From contig NZ_LR813084.1 of NCBI RefSeq assembly GCF_903815225.1, positions 4,798,001 through 4,862,000 on the forward strand: a stretch of DNA of 64,000 nt, written 5' to 3'. The translations under genes were made by a program, and so were the position numbers. The notes below the pieces were generated by a model. It did not search any database. It was not told the DNA's origin and worked only from the letters and a program-made list of their open reading frames with translations. This DNA is from Delftia tsuruhatensis (GTDB taxonomy: Bacteria; Pseudomonadota; Gammaproteobacteria; Burkholderiales; Burkholderiaceae_C). Shown piece after piece: positions 1 through 8,298 of this stretch. Within the stretch, counting starts at the first letter, position 1, and every line of letters starts with the position of its first letter.

Positions 1-1281
1 GACGGCCCAGTCTGCGGCGACATGGATGTGGACGTGGCCATCGTCGGCTCGGGCTTCACGGGACTGTCCACGGCGCTGTTCCTGGCGCGCGAGCATGGCA
101 TCCGCGCCGTGGTGCTGGATGCCAACCAGACGGCCTGGGGCTGCACCAGCCGCAATGGTGGTCAGGGCCAGAATGCCAGCGGCCGCCTGTACCGCTCGCA
201 GTGGATCGCACGCTGGGGCAAGGACGTGGCGCTCAAGCTCGATGCCGAGATCCGCGAAGGCTTCCAGACCTTCAAGGACCTGGTGGCCGAGTTCCCCGAA
301 TGCGAACCCCAGCCCGGCGGCCACCTGTACATCGCCCACCGCGACAAGAAGCTCGATTTCCTGCGCAACGAGACCCAGGTCATGCGCGAGATCTTCGGCT
401 ATGACGCGCGCATGCTCAGCCCCGAGGAAGTCCGCCGCGACTACGTCAACGACGCCGACAGCCACGGCGCCATGCACGAGCCCGACGGCATCGGCGTGCA
501 CCCGCTCAAGCTCGCCTTCGGCTACCTGCGCAAGGCGCGCGAGCTGGGCGTGAAGGTGCATCCAGCCAGCCCGGTACTGGGCATGGAGACGCGCAACGGC
601 GTGCACCACCTGCGCACGCCCGGCGGCACCGTGCGCGCACGCGCCGTGGGCTTTGCCACGGGCGGCTACACCAGCAATGCACTGCACGGCAGCCTGCGCT
701 CCAGGATCATGCCCATCCTCTCGAACTCGCTGGTCACGCGTCCCCTGACCGAGCAGGAGCTGGAGGCCACGGGCTTCAAGACCACCCAGGTCATCACCGA
801 TACGCGCACACTGCGCTTCTACTACCGCCGCCTGCCCGACAACCGCGTGCAGATCGGCAGCCGCAGCGCCGTCACGGGCGCCGACGCGCCCAACCCCGTG
901 CACATGGCCAAGCTGGTGGACGGCCTGCACCGCAAGTTCCCGGCCCTCAAGGGCATCACCATCGACTACTCCTGGTGGGGCTGGGTCGATGTGAGCCACG
1001 ACATGATGCCGCGCGTGTTCCAGCCCGACCCGGTCCAAAGCATCTTCTACGCCGTGGGCTACGGCGGCAACGGCGTGTCCTTCTCCGCCCATGCGGGCCG
1101 GCGCATGGCCGAGCGCATCGCGGGCCGCCAGAGCAAGGCCTTCGAGCTGCCCATCTACAACTCCGAGCTGGAGTATCCCAACGTCTTCAACATGGTGCGC
1201 TCACCGGCATTCGCGCCGTTCCGGCGGATGGGACAGCGGTTCCTGTACCACTGGTACTACCTGCGGGATGAGAAGCTTTGA
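1..1281 (+). CDS. FAD-dependent oxidoreductase, taurine dehydrogenase large subunit (TauY)-like, 5' partial
   Basis: DAO-family flavoprotein that would oxidatively deaminate an amine such as taurine to an aldehyde (sulfoacetaldehyde), passing electrons to the respiratory chain. The frame is open from base 1, and the residues before the first ATG (base 22) look like normal coding sequence, so the true start is probably outside the window. Visible are the dinucleotide-binding GSGFTG motif just after that ATG, an SRNGGQ flavin-contact segment, and a C-terminal GYGGNGVSFS segment typical of DAO enzymes. The taurine assignment is inference from the xsc-pta locus 4 kb downstream; an amine or glutamylputrescine oxidase-type role is the main alternative. 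A convergent cobT-like operon separates it from xsc. Confidence 0.72.
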   Translation, partial: DGPVCGDMDVDVAIVGSGFTGLSTALFLAREHGIRAVVLDANQTAWGCTSRNGGQGQNASGRLYRSQWIARWGKDVALKLDAEIREGFQTFKDLVAEFPECEPQPGGHLYIAHRDKKLDFLRNETQVMREIFGYDARMLSPEEVRRDYVNDADSHGAMHEPDGIGVHPLKLAFGYLRKARELGVKVHPASPVLGMETRNGVHHLRTPGGTVRARAVGFATGGYTSNALHGSLRSRIMPILSNSLVTRPLTEQELEATGFKTTQVITDTRTLRFYYRRLPDNRVQIGSRSAVTGADAPNPVHMAKLVDGLHRKFPALKGITIDYSWWGWVDVSHDMMPRVFQPDPVQSIFYAVGYGGNGVSFSAHAGRRMAERIAGRQSKAFELPIYNSELEYPNVFNMVRSPAFAPFRRMGQRFLYHWYYLRDEKL

Positions 1282-1340
1282 CCCCCTGAGCGGCTTCGCC
1301 GCTTCCCCCTGAAAGGGGGACGACACCCTCGGTGCGGGGC
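1282..1340. repeat. Dispersed GC-rich repeat A, copy 1
   Basis: Begins directly after the stop codon of the flavoprotein. It holds two small hairpins: 1290-1302 (GCGG-loop-CCGC) and 1305-1319 (CCCCCT-GAA-AGGGGG), followed by a GACGAC..CTCGG tail. A near-identical copy lies at 7138-7202, again just after a gene. It could work as a factor-dependent or weak terminator because no T-tract follows. Confidence 0.8.
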
Positions 1341-1385
1341 GGCGCGGCCGGCGTAGGCGCGGCCGGCTCAGGCGCGGCCGGCTCA
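1341..1385. repeat. 15-bp tandem repeat, three units
   Basis: Three head-to-tail 15-bp units (1341-1355, 1356-1370, 1371-1385) of the type GGCGCGGCCGGCTCA. Units two and three are identical and unit one differs at three positions near its end. It lies in the space between two convergent genes. No function is apparent. Confidence 0.85.
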
Positions 1386-1719
1386 GGCCCTTCCTCGGTG
1401 TCCCTCGTTTTGGGCCGCACCGATTTGAGCGCCGGGCCAAGACTCGGCACCCCTGGCAAGGGAAAGGCCGCGCGGGCTTGAGTGCTGCGCCCGGGCATGC
1501 AGGAAATGCCTGGACGGCCTCCTCTTCGCTGAATCAGTTGCTGCTTGGGCTGGCTGCGTGGTTGTGGCCAGCCTTTTTTTCCGCCAATGGATCGGCAGGC
1601 CGCGCGCAGCGAAGGCCTGCGAGAACGCGCCCCGCATGGCAGCGCCTGCGTCGGGCCGGCACCCGGCCTCGAAAAACAACCGCCCGGCAGGGGCGGAATG
1701 CAGTGCCGGAAAGCCGTTG
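1386..1719. repeat. Convergent intergenic stretch with a copy of repeat B
   Basis: No coding region is supported between the flavoprotein and the cobT-like gene. Around 1652-1698 lies a copy of a sequence (ACCCGGCCTCGAAAA..CCGCCCGGCAGGG) that recurs at about 46406-46455 in inverse orientation and at 47046-47095. I see nothing else convincing in this stretch. Confidence 0.7.
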
Positions 1720-3393
1720 TCAAGGCCGGCAGACCAACTCCGCCACCGCCATCAGCAAGGCCTCATCGATCTGCTCGGGCAGCTCCACCGCCAGCCGCTG
1801 CCGATAGAACACCCCCAGGTCCAGCCCCACGCCCAGGGCCCGGATCTGCACATCACCCGCGCGCTCGTGGCGGGCGACGACCTGGCGCAGGTGCTGGTCC
1901 AGATAGTGTTCGTCATTGGCCTGGTGCGTGGCGGTGTCCATGGGGCAGCCGTCGGAGACGACGAGCAGGATGCGCCGCCGCGCAGGCCGCGCCAGCAGAC
2001 GCTCGCAGGCCCATTCCACGGCCTCGCCGTCCACGCCTTCACGGAAGATGTCGGGCCTGCGCAGCGCCGCGATGCCGTGGCGCGCGTGGCGCCAGGGCCG
2101 GGCGGCGTCCTTGAAGACGATGTGCAGCCGCTCGTTGAGCCGGCCCGGGATGGCTGGCTGGCCCGCGCGCTGCCAGTCGCGGCGCGCGCGGCCGCCATTC
2201 CAGGCCTGGGTGGAAAAGCCCAGGATGTCCACGGGCACGCCGGCCATGGACAGGGCACGGCCCAGCAGGTCCACGAGCAGGGACAGCGGGCGGGCATGCG
2301 CCTTCATCGAGCCCGAGCAGTCCAGCAGGATGGCCACGGCCGCATCGCTCGCGGGGCGCGGCAACTCATCCCTGAAGATGGTGCGCTGCTGCGGGTCGCT
2401 GATCACTTGCGCCAGGCGGGCGCCATCCAGGTGTCCATCCTCCAGCCCGAACTGCCAGCCATCGTGGCGCGGCACGGCCAGGCGCTGCTGAAGCTGGCGC
2501 GCCAGCCGGCCCGCGTGCAGGCCGCTGCGCGCCAGCTCCTCGTCCATCTGCGCGCGGAACTCGGCCAGTTGCGCCGCGCGGATCAGCTCGACTGCATGGG
2601 CCTCGCGGTCATGGGCACGTGTGAACACGCGGTAGCTGTGCGCCGAACCCGCCCAGGCACGGCTGTCCCCGCTCAGCGCCACGGGGGGCGCGTCCAGGCC
2701 TTGGGATTCGAAGTGCAGCGGCAGCGCGAAGCTGCTACGCCGGCGTGGCCCGCCGGCGCCGCGTGGCGCCTCCTGCTGCGCCGCGCGCACGGACTCGCCC
2801 ACCCAGCGGCTGACCGTCAGCGCCGGTGCGATGAAGGCCTGCTGGTCATGCCGGTGGCGGCGCAGCAGGGCCCATTGCGGCCCCAGCGGTCCCGAGAGGG
2901 CGGCGCGCGTGGCTTCTGCCAGGTCGGACAGGGCTTCGGGCGGCGCATGTCCGCTCAGGCGGCTCCAGGCGGTCAGCGCCACGGTAAAAAGCAGGATGCC
3001 CAGGCTGCTTTCGGTCAGCCCCGAATCGGCAAAGGCCTGGCTCCAGTGCACAAAGCGCGCATGCAGGTTGGCGCGTGCGCCCGGCCATTCTTCAGGCGCC
3101 AGGCTTTCCACGCGCAGCTGCTCCAGCAGCTCGAACACCAGCCGCTCCACGGGATCGCCGGGCAGGTGGCGCGCGTGCAGGCCGGCATCACTCAGGCGCA
3201 GCCGAAGGCCGGCGCCGTCCAGCAGGCCACGCTGGTCGGCCAGCCCTGCGGGCACATCGGACTGGTGGGCCGCTGCCAGGACCACGGGCATGGTGCCCCG
3301 GTACAGCGTCTGCCCGCTCCACTGCAACGAGGCATCGCCCGCCATGGCGCGCAGCAGCGGCCCTCCCCAGGCCTGCGCCGCGTCAGCCGGCAT
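1720..3393 (-). CDS. CobT-like VWA-domain protein (cobaltochelatase subunit paralogue)
   Basis: 557 aa. The C-terminal third is a von Willebrand A domain with a complete MIDAS motif D358-x-S360-x-S362 (LLDCSGSM) and the CobT-typical ILGFST..W.GG and ISDGCP-like (VVSDGCPMD) segments. The first 350 residues are helical and resemble the CobT N-terminal part; the protein is shorter than the ~630 aa of classical CobT. CobT works with the AAA+ ATPase CobS to drive cobalt insertion by CobN. No cobN or other cobalamin gene is in view, so this pair may act as a MoxR/VWA-type chaperone for a locally encoded enzyme. Its start overlaps the cobS-like stop by 11 bp, so the two are translationally coupled. 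Confidence 0.82.
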   Translation of the reverse strand: MPADAAQAWGGPLLRAMAGDASLQWSGQTLYRGTMPVVLAAAHQSDVPAGLADQRGLLDGAGLRLRLSDAGLHARHLPGDPVERLVFELLEQLRVESLAPEEWPGARANLHARFVHWSQAFADSGLTESSLGILLFTVALTAWSRLSGHAPPEALSDLAEATRAALSGPLGPQWALLRRHRHDQQAFIAPALTVSRWVGESVRAAQQEAPRGAGGPRRRSSFALPLHFESQGLDAPPVALSGDSRAWAGSAHSYRVFTRAHDREAHAVELIRAAQLAEFRAQMDEELARSGLHAGRLARQLQQRLAVPRHDGWQFGLEDGHLDGARLAQVISDPQQRTIFRDELPRPASDAAVAILLDCSGSMKAHARPLSLLVDLLGRALSMAGVPVDILGFSTQAWNGGRARRDWQRAGQPAIPGRLNERLHIVFKDAARPWRHARHGIAALRRPDIFREGVDGEAVEWACERLLARPARRRILLVVSDGCPMDTATHQANDEHYLDQHLRQVVARHERAGDVQIRALGVGLDLGVFYRQRLAVELPEQIDEALLMAVAELVCRP

Positions 3394-4360
3394 GGACAGG
3401 CTCGCCCTGCTGCGCCAGCTCCTGCCCGAAGCAGCGCTGGAAATACTCGGCCACGATGGTGCGCTCGGCCGGCTCGCACTTGTTGAGGAAGGACAGCGCG
3501 AAGGCCAGCCGCAGGTCGTGGAAGATCTGCGCGTTCTCGGCCCAGGTGATGACGGTGCGCGGGGACATCAGCAGCGACAGATCGCCCACCGCGAAGCCCT
3601 TGCGCGTGAGCGCGGCCAGCGCCACCATGGCGGCCACCTGCGCGCGGCCCTGGGGCGTATTGAGGCCGGGCACGCGCGCCAGCACGATGGCGGCCTCCTC
3701 GGACGGCGCCAGGTAGTCGAGGCTGGTGACCAGGTTCCAGCGATCGAGCTGGGCATGGTTGAGCAGTTGCGTGCCATGGTAGAGGCCGCTGAGGTTGCCC
3801 TGCCCTAGCGTGTTCATGGTGGCGAACAGCCGGAACTGCGCATGCGGCTGGAGCACGCGCTTCTGGTCCAGCAGCGTGAAGCTGCCCTCGCGCTCCAGCA
3901 CGCGCTGGATCACGAACATCACATCGGGCCGGCCCGCGTCGTACTCATCGAAGACCAGGGCCACGGGCCGCTGCAATGCCCAGGGCAGGATGCCTTCCTG
4001 GAACTGCGTGACCTGCTTTCCATCCTGCAGCACGATGGCATCCTTGCCCACCAGGTCCAGCCGGCTGATGTGGCCGTCGAGGTTGACGCGCACACAGGGC
4101 CAGTTCAGCCGCGCCGCCACCTGCTCGATGTGCGTGGACTTTCCCGTGCCGTGCAGGCCCTGGATGACCACGCGCCGGTTGTGCGCAAAGCCCGCGAGGA
4201 TGGCCAGCGTGGCCTGCGGATTGAAGCGGTAGGCCGGGTCCACGGCAGGCACATGCTCGCTGCGCTCGGCAAAGGCCGGCACCTGCATGTCGGTGTCCAG
4301 GCCGAAAGTCTCGCGCACGGCCAGCGTGCGCGTGGGATGCATCAGGGTCAGCTCAGTCAT
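3383..4360 (-). CDS. CobS-like AAA+ ATPase (cobaltochelatase subunit paralogue)
   Basis: 325 aa, the length of CobS (~330). It has Walker A GLHGTGKST (residues 68-76), Walker B LVFDEYDAGRPD (about 136-147), a sensor-1 region ending in FATMNT, and the CobS-typical MSPRTVITWAEN and FLNKC segments near the C-terminus. With CobT it forms the ATPase ring of aerobic cobaltochelatase. Here it sits inside an iclR-cobS-cobT overlapping operon opposite a sulfonate operon, overlapping the regulator by 8 bp. Family membership is very clear. The physiological client is unknown; a role in maturing a metalloenzyme for sulfonate or amine oxidation is inference. Confidence 0.88.
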   Translation of the reverse strand: MTELTLMHPTRTLAVRETFGLDTDMQVPAFAERSEHVPAVDPAYRFNPQATLAILAGFAHNRRVVIQGLHGTGKSTHIEQVAARLNWPCVRVNLDGHISRLDLVGKDAIVLQDGKQVTQFQEGILPWALQRPVALVFDEYDAGRPDVMFVIQRVLEREGSFTLLDQKRVLQPHAQFRLFATMNTLGQGNLSGLYHGTQLLNHAQLDRWNLVTSLDYLAPSEEAAIVLARVPGLNTPQGRAQVAAMVALAALTRKGFAVGDLSLLMSPRTVITWAENAQIFHDLRLAFALSFLNKCEPAERTIVAEYFQRCFGQELAQQGEPVHAG

Positions 4361-5183
4361 CGTCGGGGGCTCCCGGGGGAACTTCGTCGTTGATGCGCGC
4401 AATCGCCTCGGCGGCCGCGCGCAGGTGGGGAAGAAAGGACAGCGCCCGCTCACGCGTGAAACGCATGATGGGCGCCTGCACGGCCAGGCCCATGTTGGAG
4501 GCGCCGCCTTGCGAGGGCACGAGCACGCCCAGGCACAGCAGGCCGGGCAGGAACTCCTCGTTGTCGAAGGCATGGCCCTGGCTGCGCACCTGGTCCAGCT
4601 CGGCATCCAGCGCGTCGAAGGCCGTGAGCGTGTTGGCCGTGAAGGCCTCCAGCGGCACGGCCGACAAAAGGCGCCGGCGCTGCGCGGGCGCCATCTGGCT
4701 CAGGAACAGCTTGCCCGTGGCCGAGCAGTGGGCCGGCACGCGCGAGCCCGGGTGCAGGTAAAAGCGCAGCGGCGCCGGCGTCTCCACGCGGTCCAGGTAG
4801 AGCACCTCGCTGCCCGAGAAGGCGGTGATGTTGCAGCTTTCCCCGATGTCGCGCACCAGCTGCGCCAGCACCGCGTGCCGCGCGCCATGTGTGGTGTTGT
4901 TCAGCAGCACGCTTTCGGCCAGCCGCATCAGGCGCCGGCCCGTTCCGTAATGCCGGCCATTGCCCTCGCGCTGCAGGATGCCGGCGCCCTCGAGCTGCTG
5001 GAGCATGCGGTGCATGGTGGGCTTGGGCAGGCCCGTCTCCTCGACCATGGCCTGCAACGTAAAGGGCTCGTTCTTCTGCGCGATCGCCTCCAGCAGCGCG
5101 AACAGCCGCAGATTGGGGGTGTCGCCATCGATGCGGGCAAGGGCCGGGGTCTGGTCACGGGTGTTCATGGTGTTGGTCATCAT
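4353..5183 (-). CDS. IclR-family transcriptional regulator
   Basis: About 276 aa. An N-terminal winged helix-turn-helix (about residues 20-85, containing GLPKPTMHRMLQQLE) is followed by an IclR effector domain with the SGSEVLYLDRVE and HCSATGKLFLS signatures. Several in-frame starts exist (5207, 5183, 5180, 5168). None has a strong ribosome site; 5183 is chosen because it leaves a normal-length N-terminus. It is divergent from xsc and first in an operon with the CobS/CobT-like genes. It very likely controls xsc through the inverted repeats in 5211-5297. TauR of described taurine operons is of the MocR/GntR type, so an IclR regulator here is a different solution. Confidence 0.85.
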   Translation of the reverse strand: MMTNTMNTRDQTPALARIDGDTPNLRLFALLEAIAQKNEPFTLQAMVEETGLPKPTMHRMLQQLEGAGILQREGNGRHYGTGRRLMRLAESVLLNNTTHGARHAVLAQLVRDIGESCNITAFSGSEVLYLDRVETPAPLRFYLHPGSRVPAHCSATGKLFLSQMAPAQRRRLLSAVPLEAFTANTLTAFDALDAELDQVRSQGHAFDNEEFLPGLLCLGVLVPSQGGASNMGLAVQAPIMRFTRERALSFLPHLRAAAEAIARINDEVPPGAPDDD

Positions 5184-5210
5184 ATGTTTTTCAATTTTTC
5201 GAGTCAATTT

Positions 5211-5287
5211 GTTCCGAAAAAAGAAATTTGTTTGACATCAAAGCGAGATCGCCCCTAGACTTGCGTCGTGATTTCTTTTTTCGGAAC
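5211..5287. promoter_or_regulatory. Pair of perfect 17-bp inverted repeats flanking the xsc promoter
   Basis: The 17-mer GTTCCGAAAAAAGAAAT at 5211-5227 is repeated as its exact reverse complement at 5271-5287, 43 bp apart. One copy lies just upstream of the -35 box and the other just after the expected transcription start, a layout suited to repression by a looping or tetrameric IclR protein. The right copy runs into a second dyad, GGAACTT-A-AAGTTCC at 5283-5297. The binding role is inference; the repeats are seen directly. Confidence 0.8.
5232..5261 (+). promoter_or_regulatory. Sigma-70 type promoter of xsc
   Basis: A consensus -35 TTGACA (5232-5237) is followed after 18 bp by TAGACT (5256-5261), a four-of-six match to the -10 consensus. 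Transcription would start near 5268, about 47 bp before the xsc start codon and inside the inverted-repeat pair. Confidence 0.65.
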
Positions 5288-5314
5288 TTAAAGTTCCATT
5301 TTCAAGGAGACAAC

Positions 5315-7126
5315 ATGACAGCAGCCAACAATCGTACGGTGGTCGAAGGCGTCCAGAAAATGACCCCTTCGGAAGCCTTTGTGGAGACCTGCGTGGCCAA
5401 CGGCGTGACCGAGATGTTCGGCATCATGGGCTCGGCCTTCATGGACGCCATGGACATCTTCGCGCCGGCCGGCATCCGCCTGATCCCCGTGGTGCACGAG
5501 CAGGGCGCGGCCCACATGGCCGACGGCTATGCGCGCGTCTCGGGCCGCCACGGCGTGGTGATCGGCCAGAACGGCCCCGGCATCAGCAACTGCGTGACCG
5601 CCATCGCGGCCGCCTACTGGGCGCACAGCCCCGTGGTCATGATCACGCCCGAGACCGGCACCATGGGCATGGGCCTGGGAGGCTTCCAGGAGGCCAACCA
5701 GCTGCCCATGTTCCAGGAATTCACCAAGTACCAGGGCCATGTCTGCAACCCCAAGCGCATGGCCGAGTTCACGGCCCGCTGCTTCGACCGCGCCATCTCC
5801 GAGATGGGCCCCACGCAGCTGAACATCCCGCGCGACTACTTCTATGGCGAGATCCAGTGCGAGATCCCCAGGCCCATGCGCGTGGAGCGCGGCTCGGGCG
5901 GCGAGAACAGCCTCAAGGCCGCCACGGAACTGCTGGCCACGGCCCAATTCCCCGTGATCCTGGCCGGCGGCGGCGTGGTCATGGGCGATGCGGTCGAAGA
6001 GTGCCGACAACTGGCCGAGCGCCTGGGCGCGCCCGTGGTCACGGGCTACCTGCGCAACGACGCCTTCCCCGCCAGGCATCCGCTGTGGGCCGGCCCGCTG
6101 GGCTACCAGGGCTCCAAGGCCGCGATGAAGCTCATCGCCCAGGCCGACGTGGTGATCGCGCTGGGTTCGCGCATGGGCCCCTTCGGCACCCTGCCCCAGC
6201 ACGGCATGGACTACTGGCCCAAGAACGCAAAAATCATCCAGGTCGAGGCCGACCACACCAACCTGGGCCTGGTCAAGAAGATCTCGGTGGGCATCCATGG
6301 CGACGCCAAGGCCGTGGCCAGCGAACTGACGCGCCGCCTGCAGGGCCAGACCCTGGCCTGCGACGCCACCAAGGCCGCGCGCGCCGACACCATCGCCACC
6401 GAGAAGGCCGCCTGGGAAAAGGAGCTGGACGAATGGACGCATGAACGCGACCCCTACAGCCTGGACATGATCGAAGAGGCCAAGGGCGAGCGCACCCCCA
6501 CCGGCGGCCGCTACCTGCACCCGCGCCAGGTGCTGCGCGAGCTGGAAAAGGCCATGCCCCCGCGCGCCATGGTCTCCACCGACATCGGCAACATCAACTC
6601 GGTGGCCAACAGCTACCTGCGCTTCGACGAGCCGCGCAGCTTCTTCGCGCCCATGAGCTTCGGCAACTGCGGCTATGCACTGCCCACCATCATCGGCGCC
6701 AAGTGCGCGGCGCCCGAGCGCCCGGCCATCGCCTATGCGGGCGACGGTGCCTGGGGCATGAGCATGGTCGAGATCATGACCGCCGTGCGCCATGACATTC
6801 CCGTCACCGCCGTGGTCTTCCACAACCGCCAGTGGGGCGCGGAAAAGAAGAACCAGGTCGACTTCTACAACCGCCGCTTCGTGGCCGGCGAACTCGAAAG
6901 CGAAAGCTTCGCGGCGATTGCCAGCGCCATGGGTGCCGAAAGCATCGTCGTGGACCAGATCGAGGACGTGGGACCGGCCCTGAAGAAAGCCATCGACCTG
7001 CAGATGAACCAGGGCAAGACCTGCGTCATCGAGGTGATGTGCACGCGCGAGCTGGGCGACCCGTTCCGCCGCGATGCGCTCTCCAAGCCCGTGCGCTTCC
7101 TGGAAAAGTACAAGGACTTTGTCTAA
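5315..7126 (+). CDS. xsc: Sulfoacetaldehyde acetyltransferase
   Basis: 603 aa thiamine-diphosphate enzyme that converts sulfoacetaldehyde plus phosphate to acetyl phosphate and sulfite, the desulfonation step for taurine and related C2 sulfonates in the cytoplasm. The ATG is preceded by AAGGAGA. The N-terminal pyrimidine-binding domain has the activating Glu in VVHEQGAAHMADGYAR; the C-terminal domain has the ThDP/Mg motif starting GDGAWGMSM and ending near FHNRQWGAEKKNQ. The FNCGYALP-like segment (MSFGNCGYALP), FDRAISEMGPTQLNIPRDYF and the length match Xsc closely. Acetyl phosphate passes to the downstream pta product and sulfite probably to the exporter at 8295. Expression is likely from the promoter at 5232-5261 under IclR control. 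Confidence 0.95.
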   Translation: MTAANNRTVVEGVQKMTPSEAFVETCVANGVTEMFGIMGSAFMDAMDIFAPAGIRLIPVVHEQGAAHMADGYARVSGRHGVVIGQNGPGISNCVTAIAAAYWAHSPVVMITPETGTMGMGLGGFQEANQLPMFQEFTKYQGHVCNPKRMAEFTARCFDRAISEMGPTQLNIPRDYFYGEIQCEIPRPMRVERGSGGENSLKAATELLATAQFPVILAGGGVVMGDAVEECRQLAERLGAPVVTGYLRNDAFPARHPLWAGPLGYQGSKAAMKLIAQADVVIALGSRMGPFGTLPQHGMDYWPKNAKIIQVEADHTNLGLVKKISVGIHGDAKAVASELTRRLQGQTLACDATKAARADTIATEKAAWEKELDEWTHERDPYSLDMIEEAKGERTPTGGRYLHPRQVLRELEKAMPPRAMVSTDIGNINSVANSYLRFDEPRSFFAPMSFGNCGYALPTIIGAKCAAPERPAIAYAGDGAWGMSMVEIMTAVRHDIPVTAVVFHNRQWGAEKKNQVDFYNRRFVAGELESESFAAIASAMGAESIVVDQIEDVGPALKKAIDLQMNQGKTCVIEVMCTRELGDPFRRDALSKPVRFLEKYKDFV

Positions 7127-7137
7127 CAAAAGTCTGA

Positions 7138-7202
7138 CACCCCCTGAGGCGCTGCGCGCCTTCCCCCTGAAAGGGGGACGACAGCCTCGCGGCGGGGCGG
7201 CC
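7138..7202. repeat. Dispersed GC-rich repeat A, copy 2
   Basis: Closely matches 1282-1340, including the CCCCCT-GAA-AGGGGG hairpin (7163-7177) and the GACGAC..CTCG tail. It lies just after xsc and fills part of the 200-bp gap to pta, so it could lower read-through into pta. No T-tract is present. Confidence 0.8.
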
Positions 7203-7326
7203 CTTGCTCGCTGTCTCGCGCCTGGGCCGCGCCGGTTGCGCAGGCTGTGCCTACGGCCCGGGGCATTGCCCCCGGGCTTCTCCACGCACAACGCGGGTTT
7301 CCAGCCTTGCAGCCAGGAGTTCTCCC

Positions 7327-8298
7327 ATGCCCCCACTCTCCCTCGCAGTGGCCGCCGACGATGCGCCCGCCACGCCCCGTCCCCATCTCCAGCAATTGAT
7401 CGACCAGGCCCGGGCCCGCGGCCCCATTCCCGTGGCCGTGGCCTACCCCTGCGATGCGGGCTCCCTGCAGGCGGCCCTGCAGGCTGCCCAGGAGGGTCTG
7501 ATCACGCCGCTGCTGGTGGGCCCCGAGGCACGCATCCGGGCTTCGGCCCAGGCAGCCGGGCTGGATCTGGCCGGCGTCGCCTTCCATTCGACGCCGGACG
7601 ACCCGCGCGCCGCCGCGGCCCAGGCGGCCGCGCTGTGCGGCAGCGGCCAGGCCCGCGCGCTGATGAAGGGCAGCCTGCACAGCGACGAGCTGCTGGGCGC
7701 CGCCGTGGCGCGCGAGGCCGGCCTGCGCGGCGGCCGCCGCGCCAGCCATGTGTTCGTGATGGACCTGCCGGGCTTCGAGCGCCCGCTGCTGATGACCGAC
7801 TGCGTGGTCAACATCTTCCCCACGCTGATGGACAAGCGCGACATCGCCCAGAACGCCATCGACCTGGCCCGCGCCATCGGTATCGCCAGGCCCCGCGTGG
7901 CCGTGCTCTCGGCGGTGGAGACCGTCAACCCTGCCATCCCCGGCACCATCGACGCCGCCGCACTGTGCAAGATGGCCGACAGGGGCCAGATCAGCGGCGC
8001 CATCCTCGACGGACCGCTGGCCTACGACAACGCCATCTCGCTGCGCTCGGCCCACCACAAGGGCATCGTCTCCGATGTGGCCGGCCAGCCCGACGTGCTG
8101 CTGGTGCCCAGCCTGGAAGCCGGCAACATGATCTACAAGCAGCTGGTCTACATGGCCGACGCCGAATGCGCGGGCCTGGTGCTGGGCATGCGTGTGCCCA
8201 TCGTGCTGACCAGCCGGTCGGACTCGGTGGACAGCCGCATCGCCTCTTGCGCGCTGGCCGTGCTGGCCAGCGCGACGGGCGGCAGGGAGCCGTCATGA
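7327..8298 (+). CDS. pta: Phosphate acetyltransferase (PTA/PTB family)
   Basis: 323 aa single-domain phosphotransacetylase that turns acetyl phosphate and CoA into acetyl-CoA, following Xsc. The start at 7327 is preceded by AGGAG at 7316-7320; earlier in-frame ATGs would add an unlikely leader inside repeat DNA. Family features include MKGSLHSDELL, a TDCVVNIFP segment, the VAVLSAVETVNP stretch and PSLEAGNMIYKQL near the C-terminus. It resembles the short PTA/PTB-type enzymes used in xsc loci, not the long three-domain Pta. It overlaps the next gene by 4 bp (ATGA), so the two are co-translated. Confidence 0.88.
   Translation: MPPLSLAVAADDAPATPRPHLQQLIDQARARGPIPVAVAYPCDAGSLQAALQAAQEGLITPLLVGPEARIRASAQAAGLDLAGVAFHSTPDDPRAAAAQAAALCGSGQARALMKGSLHSDELLGAAVAREAGLRGGRRASHVFVMDLPGFERPLLMTDCVVNIFPTLMDKRDIAQNAIDLARAIGIARPRVAVLSAVETVNPAIPGTIDAAALCKMADRGQISGAILDGPLAYDNAISLRSAHHKGIVSDVAGQPDVLLVPSLEAGNMIYKQLVYMADAECAGLVLGMRVPIVLTSRSDSVDSRIASCALAVLASATGGREPS

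Noticed and set aside
1558..3486. 642-codon open frame on the plus strand
   Set aside because: It is antisense to the cobT-like gene, which has clear domains; the plus frame is an artefact of high GC.
5288..7336. 682-codon open frame on the minus strand
   Set aside because: It mirrors xsc; His/Gly/Val-rich low-complexity translation without any family motif.
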